Assembly: GCA_014383605.1 (NCBI GenBank)
Contig: JACNHM010000472.1
Span: 1 to 10,431 of the forward strand
Length of the DNA stretch: 10,431 nucleotides
From: Chloroflexota bacterium
Lineage (GTDB): Bacteria; Chloroflexota; Anaerolineae; UBA3071
Direction: 5' to 3'
The notes under the pieces were generated by a model, which made no database searches, was not told the DNA's origin, and was given only the letters and a program-made list of their open reading frames with translations. Positions 6,245 through 10,431 of the stretch are shown in pieces. Both the position numbers and the translations under genes were made by a program. How positions within the stretch are numbered: the first letter of the stretch is position 1; the number at the start of each line of letters is the position of its first letter.

Positions 6245-6368
6245 AGCCGACGCTTGCCACGCCCAACCGCAGCCCCGCCAGGAAGACCACGCCTCAATCA
6301 CCCCTGGGCCGGACACCACAGGTAAGCAGCCGGCGCACGATCCGCCTATTTGGGGTGATGGTTGCCAC

Positions 6369-9059
6369 CTATGACCGGAGCACGAGGGGAAGAAACAGCC
6401 GGGGCCATGCTGTTGGCGTACCGGTGGGGGTGGCTGTGGCCGTTGACGTGCCGGTCGGTGTCATCGTCGGTGTGGGCGTATGGGTTGGCGTTGACGTGCG
6501 CGTAGCCGCCGGTGTGTTCGTGGGTGTGGGTGTCTGAGACGGCGTAGCCGTGGGCGTGCTCGTGGGCGTGACCGTAGAGGTGTGCGTAGGTGTCCACGTC
6601 GGCGTGGGGGTGGCTGTAGGCGTATGAGTGGCCGTCGCCGTCGCTGAGGGGGTGGCCGTAGGCGTACGGGTAGGCGTCGCCGTGGCTGTGGGGGTGGCTG
6701 TAGGCGTATCGGTGGACGTCGCCGTGGCTGTGGGGGTGGCCGTAGGCGTATGAGTGGGCGTCGGCGTGGGGGTGGCTGTAGGCGTACGGGTGGGCGTCGC
6801 CGTCGGCGTGGGGCTGGCTGTGGGCATACGGGTGGTCGTCGCCGTCGGCGTGGCGCTCGGCGTAGCCGTGGGGGTACCATCGGATCTGTACTCATAGGCT
6901 CCCATGTCCGGCAGAGCATCGCGAGGACGACCCTCAAAGTCAACAGACGGCGCTCCAACGGCTGTCCCCGCGTCTATGGCCGGGCTGCCAGCCGTCAGCC
7001 TCAAGCCATAACTGCTCCCAGAGAACGGCCCGTTGAGCTGTGGGTCCTGGCACAGATCGTGGACACCCGAATTCACATAGTTGCCGTTGACGCCACATTG
7101 CAGATTCTTCACCGTATGGGCAACGTTGTAGTCCGAATCCATGTGCAGCCCGCCGCAACCTTCCTGGTAGAAGAGGAACGTGATGTCCCCGCCTCCACTC
7201 AGGAACTCCTCATCGCCCAGGAAGACGTTGTTCCACGCCGTGAGAGTCTCGGAACCATCGCACTGAAAGCCCTCCCGCCGGCCGGCGCCCACCAGACCAT
7301 CCCCCTGACCGTAGAACGTCGAGTTCACGATGGCCACCTGCTCGCCGCCCGTGTAGACGATCTCCAGAGTGTTGCCCAGGGCCCGGCAGTTGTCCACGTG
7401 ATAAGTGAAGGGTTGTCCTGCGAAGAAGCCACAATTGCCCACCAGCACGCTGTTGACGATCGTGCTCTGGCCGGTGATCTTGACCTGATTGCCGGCATTA
7501 CCCTCGGCGCGCACGCGGTTGAGGGTGACGCTGCCGCCCAGGCTGTGGTAGAGCAGATCCAGGCCGTCGGAGGTGTTGTGCGTAAAGGCCGAGTCCTCGA
7601 TGATCCAGTCTCCCCCCGTCGCGCCGGTGCCCACGCCGTCGCCGTAGCCCCCGGCCGTCTGAGCCCAGCAGCCAGCCGGCTGAGCGCCCGGATAGGTCTC
7701 GCCGCAGCCGTTCCACTCCACCGTCCAGCGACGGAAGAGCATGGTGCCCGAATTGGCGTCGTCACCGTCCCACAGGTCGCCGTCCCAGCCGACCCAGCCG
7801 TTGCCGGCGATGCGCACCTCTTCCACCGTCCAATCGCTGAGCCGTCCGGCGTGGATGCCGGTGCTGGCCAGGCCGTGGATGTTGAGGTTACGCAAATGGA
7901 CGTGGGCCGAATCTTCAGCGTAAAGGCCGGTGGCGGCCCAGGGGCCAAAGGGATAATCGTCGCGCTCGCACTCTAGCTCCCCGCTGTGAAACTCGACGCA
8001 GCCGGAGTGGTCGGTGATCTCCAGACAGGCGATTTCGACGTTGCTGGCGTCGGTGAGGTTGAGCACCATGTAGGCCCGTTCCGTTCCCCACAGCTGGGGG
8101 GGATGGGGACAACCGCCGTTCCAACCAGCTCCCAGGATGCGGGTGGGGTGGGCCGCATCGGGGCCACTGGGAACCGGCGGCATGTGACAATCCCAGGGAT
8201 AGTCAGCCTCACAGCTCCCGGCCCCCGGCGCGCCGTAGCCCATCATGTAGCTGCCCGCGCCGATGATCAGGGTATCGCCGCCGGCGATGCGTGGCGCGCC
8301 GTCCGGCGGCAGGGCGCGGAAGGGATGATCCCAGGCGCAAGGCTGCCCCGTCCCACTGCCCGGATAGGGAGCGTCTACCAGGCCGGTGCATTCTTCGTTC
8401 GATCCACCATCGGTTCGCACGTACCAGGTGGTCGCGCCGGCCGCGCCGGCCACGACCTCATCGGCGCCGATGTCCACCACAGCCACCCCATCCCCATCGC
8501 CATCCAGGGGACGGGGGTCGCCGTCAAGGTCGGCGTCAGCGGCGGCGTCGTTGCTGCCGGCGTCAATGGCGGGACTGCCTGGCTGAAGATGATAGTCGTC
8601 CGCCGCCGGATCAACGAAGAGTTCGTCGGGAGTGGCGACGAAGGAGTGCGCGTCGTAGCCCAGCGCCTGCCACTCGGCCAGGCCGATGCGGCTGCCACCA
8701 CCGTCGGTGGAGAAGCGATCCATGATCACGTTGAAATCGCTGGCGAATCCGGCAGGCAACACCTTCTCCCCCGGCGCCGCCTGCAGGGTGATGGGCGCAG
8801 CAGCCGTGCCGGAGTGTTCGATGCGCGCGCCGGCATAGGTGCCCGGTTGTACGATGATGGTATCGCCCGGGCCGACGCTTTCCACGGCGTGCTGCAGTGT
8901 TCGCCAGGGCAGGTCTTCCGACCCGGGATTGCCATCATCTCCAGCGGGGGCGACGTAGTAATGCGCCGCGATCCCTGCCGCCAGCAGCCTGTGCGGCAAA
9001 AGCAGTGCCAGCAGTACCATCAGGCTCAGAGATAGGCCGATGACACTTTGTTTCTTCAT
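6369..9059 (-). CDS. secreted parallel beta-helix protein with Thr/Pro stalk
   Basis: The product has 896 residues. The ATG at 9059 is chosen because GGAG precedes it by eight bases and it opens a signal peptide (MKKQ, then a Leu-rich core, residues 1 to about 29). Module 1 (about 30-201) starts with [13 protein letters not shown] and ends with a closing motif, SPAIDAG at 162-168 then DIGADE at 196-201. Module 2 (about 210-724) starts with [10 protein letters not shown] and contains beta-helix coils with Asn/Gly-rich turns (for example residues 380-620). It closes with SPAIDAG at 692-698 and DMGAYEY at 718-724. These closings match the choice-of-anchor Q type of domain. Residues 729-884 are almost only Thr, Pro, Ala and Ser, an extended wall-spanning or glycosylated stalk. 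The chain ends [10 protein letters not shown]. Such proteins are thought to bind or cleave polysaccharides, but no catalytic motif was recognised. Module 2 has 16 cysteines and module 1 none. Confidence 0.88.
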   Translation of the reverse strand: MKKQSVIGLSLSLMVLLALLLPHRLLAAGIAAHYYVAPAGDDGNPGSEDLPWRTLQHAVESVGPGDTIIVQPGTYAGARIEHSGTAAAPITLQAAPGEKVLPAGFASDFNVIMDRFSTDGGGSRIGLAEWQALGYDAHSFVATPDELFVDPAADDYHLQPGSPAIDAGSNDAAADADLDGDPRPLDGDGDGVAVVDIGADEVVAGAAGATTWYVRTDGGSNEECTGLVDAPYPGSGTGQPCAWDHPFRALPPDGAPRIAGGDTLIIGAGSYMMGYGAPGAGSCEADYPWDCHMPPVPSGPDAAHPTRILGAGWNGGCPHPPQLWGTERAYMVLNLTDASNVEIACLEITDHSGCVEFHSGELECERDDYPFGPWAATGLYAEDSAHVHLRNLNIHGLASTGIHAGRLSDWTVEEVRIAGNGWVGWDGDLWDGDDANSGTMLFRRWTVEWNGCGETYPGAQPAGCWAQTAGGYGDGVGTGATGGDWIIEDSAFTHNTSDGLDLLYHSLGGSVTLNRVRAEGNAGNQVKITGQSTIVNSVLVGNCGFFAGQPFTYHVDNCRALGNTLEIVYTGGEQVAIVNSTFYGQGDGLVGAGRREGFQCDGSETLTAWNNVFLGDEEFLSGGGDITFLFYQEGCGGLHMDSDYNVAHTVKNLQCGVNGNYVNSGVHDLCQDPQLNGPFSGSSYGLRLTAGSPAIDAGTAVGAPSVDFEGRPRDALPDMGAYEYRSDGTPTATPSATPTATTTRMPTASPTPTATPTRTPTATPTPTPTHTPTATPTATATSTDTPTATPTATATPTRTPTATPSATATATHTPTATPTPTWTPTHTSTVTPTSTPTATPSQTPTPTNTPAATRTSTPTHTPTPTMTPTGTSTATATPTGTPTAWPRLFLPLVLRS
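6408..6875 (-). repeat. tandem coding repeat for Thr/Pro stalk, 42-bp higher-order unit
   Basis: The whole stretch is built on a 6-base step (one Thr-X pair on the minus strand). Within it a regular 42-bp unit is visible, starting each time at GTAGGCGTA or a close variant: 6616, 6658, 6700, then a 36-bp unit at 6742, then 6778 and 6820 to 6861. On the protein level this is a 14-residue period such as [14 protein letters not shown]. Units differ by several substitutions. Replication slippage should make the number of units variable between strains and hard to assemble. Confidence 0.85.
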
Positions 9060-9122
9060 ATCCGCATCTCCGCGTCCCGTATGCAAACAAAGACTCCTCA
9101 GCGCCAGGACCACCCCTGGAGA

Positions 9123-10034
9123 TCAGAGGTTTTCGAGCAAATCCTCCAACTCCTCCTCCCAGAGATCTCTGAAGGGCATGAACTGACTTTCTGTGAACTC
9201 GGCGTTCACCTCTTGCAGGTAACTCTCCACACCGAGCTGCGGCATGGCCCGGGCCAGGTGCTCAAGCTTGGTCTCCCATTCCCGAACAAGCCTGGCGCTG
9301 CGCCTGGCCAGGTCGGACAGCCTCACATTCAGATTGAACATGTGATCGAGCCTGCGCATCAGGTCGTACCAGGCCTTGAAGTCCTCCTCCATGGCCACCT
9401 GCTGCACCAGCACCGAGGACTGGGAGAAGTCATAGGCCGGAACGAAGGCATAGAAGCTGAAGAACTCGATGCCCCTCGATTCGGCCCTGTCCGCCAGGTA
9501 GGTGCTGATGGTGGCGCCGCCTTCGTAGTCGGAAAAGCGGACGGCGTACTCCGCCAGCTCGGCCCTCATCCCCGGCAGGCTGTAGACACAGGAGATGTCC
9601 CTCTCCTTGTTGTACGGAACCGGAGCATGTACGCCTCCCAGGGCCGCCACCCGTTTGATGCCCAGGGCCTCCACGGCGTCGAAGAACGCCTCTGCATAGC
9701 GCTCCTCGTTCAGGTGAGGTTCCTCTCCCAGAAAGACCACAAAGCCCCGCTTGTCATCACCGGCGTAAAAGAACTCGTTGCCTCTGCGCTCCAGGGATTC
9801 CCTGTAACCCTCGCTGAGTTTCACCACTGGCCTCAGAAGGTGGTGGGCGCCAGGGATCTGGAACAGGTAGAACCCATCAGGCGCCATTTCCCCGATTCTT
9901 CTTGCCGCGGTCTGTTCAATGAGGTATTTCGGCAAACCGGAGGACACATTGCCAGCATCTGCCCATTGGTGCCAGCCGGCGATCATGTATTCCGCGGCGT
10001 CGGGAAGCTCCCAGAGTCGGATCACATCGTTCAT
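9123..10034 (-). CDS. PAC2 family protein
   Basis: The product has 303 residues from the ATG at 10034, which has GAGGGG eight bases upstream. A GTG at 10043 is also in frame but sits directly on that ribosome binding site. The N-terminus shows the PAC2 pattern: a strand, then AGWHQWADAGNVSSGLPKYL (residues 19-38), which parallels the GWxDAGxA core of the family, followed by alternating strands and helices (VAALGGVHAPVPY). The C-terminal third is charged and helical, ending in an acidic segment. PAC2 proteins are named after a eukaryotic proteasome-assembly chaperone. Archaeal and bacterial members are mostly uncharacterised ATP-grasp- or proteasome-linked proteins; no HbYX proteasome-docking tail is present here. 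The beta-helix gene follows after 63 bases on the same strand, and a hypothetical gene precedes it by 27 bases. Confidence 0.8.
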   Translation of the reverse strand: MNDVIRLWELPDAAEYMIAGWHQWADAGNVSSGLPKYLIEQTAARRIGEMAPDGFYLFQIPGAHHLLRPVVKLSEGYRESLERRGNEFFYAGDDKRGFVVFLGEEPHLNEERYAEAFFDAVEALGIKRVAALGGVHAPVPYNKERDISCVYSLPGMRAELAEYAVRFSDYEGGATISTYLADRAESRGIEFFSFYAFVPAYDFSQSSVLVQQVAMEEDFKAWYDLMRRLDHMFNLNVRLSDLARRSARLVREWETKLEHLARAMPQLGVESYLQEVNAEFTESQFMPFRDLWEEELEDLLENL

Positions 10035-10061
10035 CTCAATCACCCCTCGCGGCCAGGCCCA

Positions 10062-10431
10062 TTACTGCCGCCCCCCTGCGACAGCCGCAAAGTGGCTCGT
10101 CACAAGCGGGAAATAGGTGACAGGCACAGGCCAGGTATCATTGATGGCAGTAAACCAGTTCTGTGCATCGCGATAGTCGAAATGCTGCTCGATGTGGATG
10201 AAGTGGCCAGAATAGCCGGAGGCCGCCGTGCCGCAGACCTGATCATCCGCCACCCCGTTGAGCAGCCGGCCCTGCACGTTCGTCGTGCCATTCAGGTTGC
10301 ACTCGGGACTCTCCCCCGGCACGGTCGCTATCCACGTGGGGTTGTGCTGTACGAGATTGGACCTCAACTCCAATACCCTAACCCGGACAAGCCGGAACCA
10401 AAAAGGGGGGTTGACTTGTCCTAAGCGAAGT
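10062..10431 (-). CDS. unidentified protein, C-terminal part at window edge
   Basis: The frame is open from the right edge to a TAA at 10064-10062. From about 10320 onward codon usage is strongly GC-ending, as expected for a real gene here. The visible part reads ESPECNLNGTTNVQGRLLNG, then CGTAASGYSGHFIHIEQHFDY, and ends AAVAGGRQ. There are two cysteines, no membrane helix and no recognised motif; I do not assign a function. A TTG at 10373 is a possible but weak start, giving 103 residues. The codons upstream of it overlap a short inverted repeat (10385-10421) and look less gene-like, so this may be the tail of a longer gene or a truncated fragment. It lies 27 bases before PAC2 on the same strand and could be co-transcribed. 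Confidence 0.5.
   Translation of the reverse strand, partial: LRLGQVNPPFWFRLVRVRVLELRSNLVQHNPTWIATVPGESPECNLNGTTNVQGRLLNGVADDQVCGTAASGYSGHFIHIEQHFDYRDAQNWFTAINDTWPVPVTYFPLVTSHFAAVAGGRQ

Noticed and set aside
6297..6359. Inverted repeat ATCACCCC / GGGGTGAT as a terminator for the beta-helix gene
   Set aside because: Eight pairs around a 47-base loop with no T-run on the minus strand is too weak; the 124 bases at 6245-6368 hold nothing else I can support.
6408..6875. CRISPR-like array
   Set aside because: The regular repetition is a coding Thr/Pro tandem repeat without spacers or a palindromic repeat unit.
6750..7976. Plus-strand open frame opposite the beta-helix gene
   Set aside because: Starts in the Thr/Pro repeat and reads as Arg/Gly-rich filler; the minus-strand product has a signal peptide and domain closings.
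9048..10424. Plus-strand open frame of 458 codons opposite the PAC2 gene
   Set aside because: The minus strand carries recognisable PAC2 sequence with a good ribosome binding site; the + frame has no motif and would span two genes and an intergenic gap.

Overview
The window is GC-rich bacterial DNA that looks like Chloroflexota, probably Anaerolineae or Caldilineae. The reasons are a secreted beta-helix protein with a long Thr/Pro stalk and a terminal LFLPLVLRS, a PAC2-family protein, a glycosyltransferase-39-like N-terminus, and intergenic palindromic repeats of a kind common in that phylum. The assignment rests on gene style and remembered family features; no rRNA or marker gene is present.

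Left part, + strand: after the first codons of a divergent membrane protein (1-95, -) comes a 443-base intergenic region. It holds a palindromic repeat cluster (147-279) and a near-consensus sigma-70 promoter (284-312), followed by a leader of about 220 bases. This drives a three-gene ABC importer of the ferric/AfuA/2-aminoethylphosphonate type: substrate-binding lipoprotein (539-1579), fused two-domain permease (1651-3951) and ATPase with a TOBE domain (4042-5121). Each junction carries a different structured element: a 14-bp hairpin after the binding-protein gene, an imperfect 71-base palindrome before the ATPase gene, and a terminator-like hairpin after it. The permease is unusual: about 172 residues, probably six extra membrane helices, are inserted into its second permease domain.

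Middle part (5247-6244, +): a gene graveyard. The start of an M81/MlrC-type metallopeptidase, with a good ribosome binding site but a one-base frameshift, runs directly into the FAD-binding C-terminal part of a DNA photolyase. That in turn runs into what looks like the C-terminus of a major-facilitator transporter. One open frame (5411-6244) spans parts of all three, so fragments of unrelated genes are joined in frame. This is either a set of real deletions or an assembly chimera.

Right part, - strand, read from right to left: the C-terminal part of an unidentified protein (10431-10062), a PAC2-family protein (10034-9123) and a large secreted parallel beta-helix protein (9059-6369). The gaps of 27 and 63 bases would allow one transcript. 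The beta-helix protein has two modules, of which the first looks collapsed by an internal deletion. Its Thr/Pro stalk is encoded by a tandem DNA repeat with a 42-bp higher-order unit. No RNA gene, CRISPR array, integrase or complete insertion sequence was seen.
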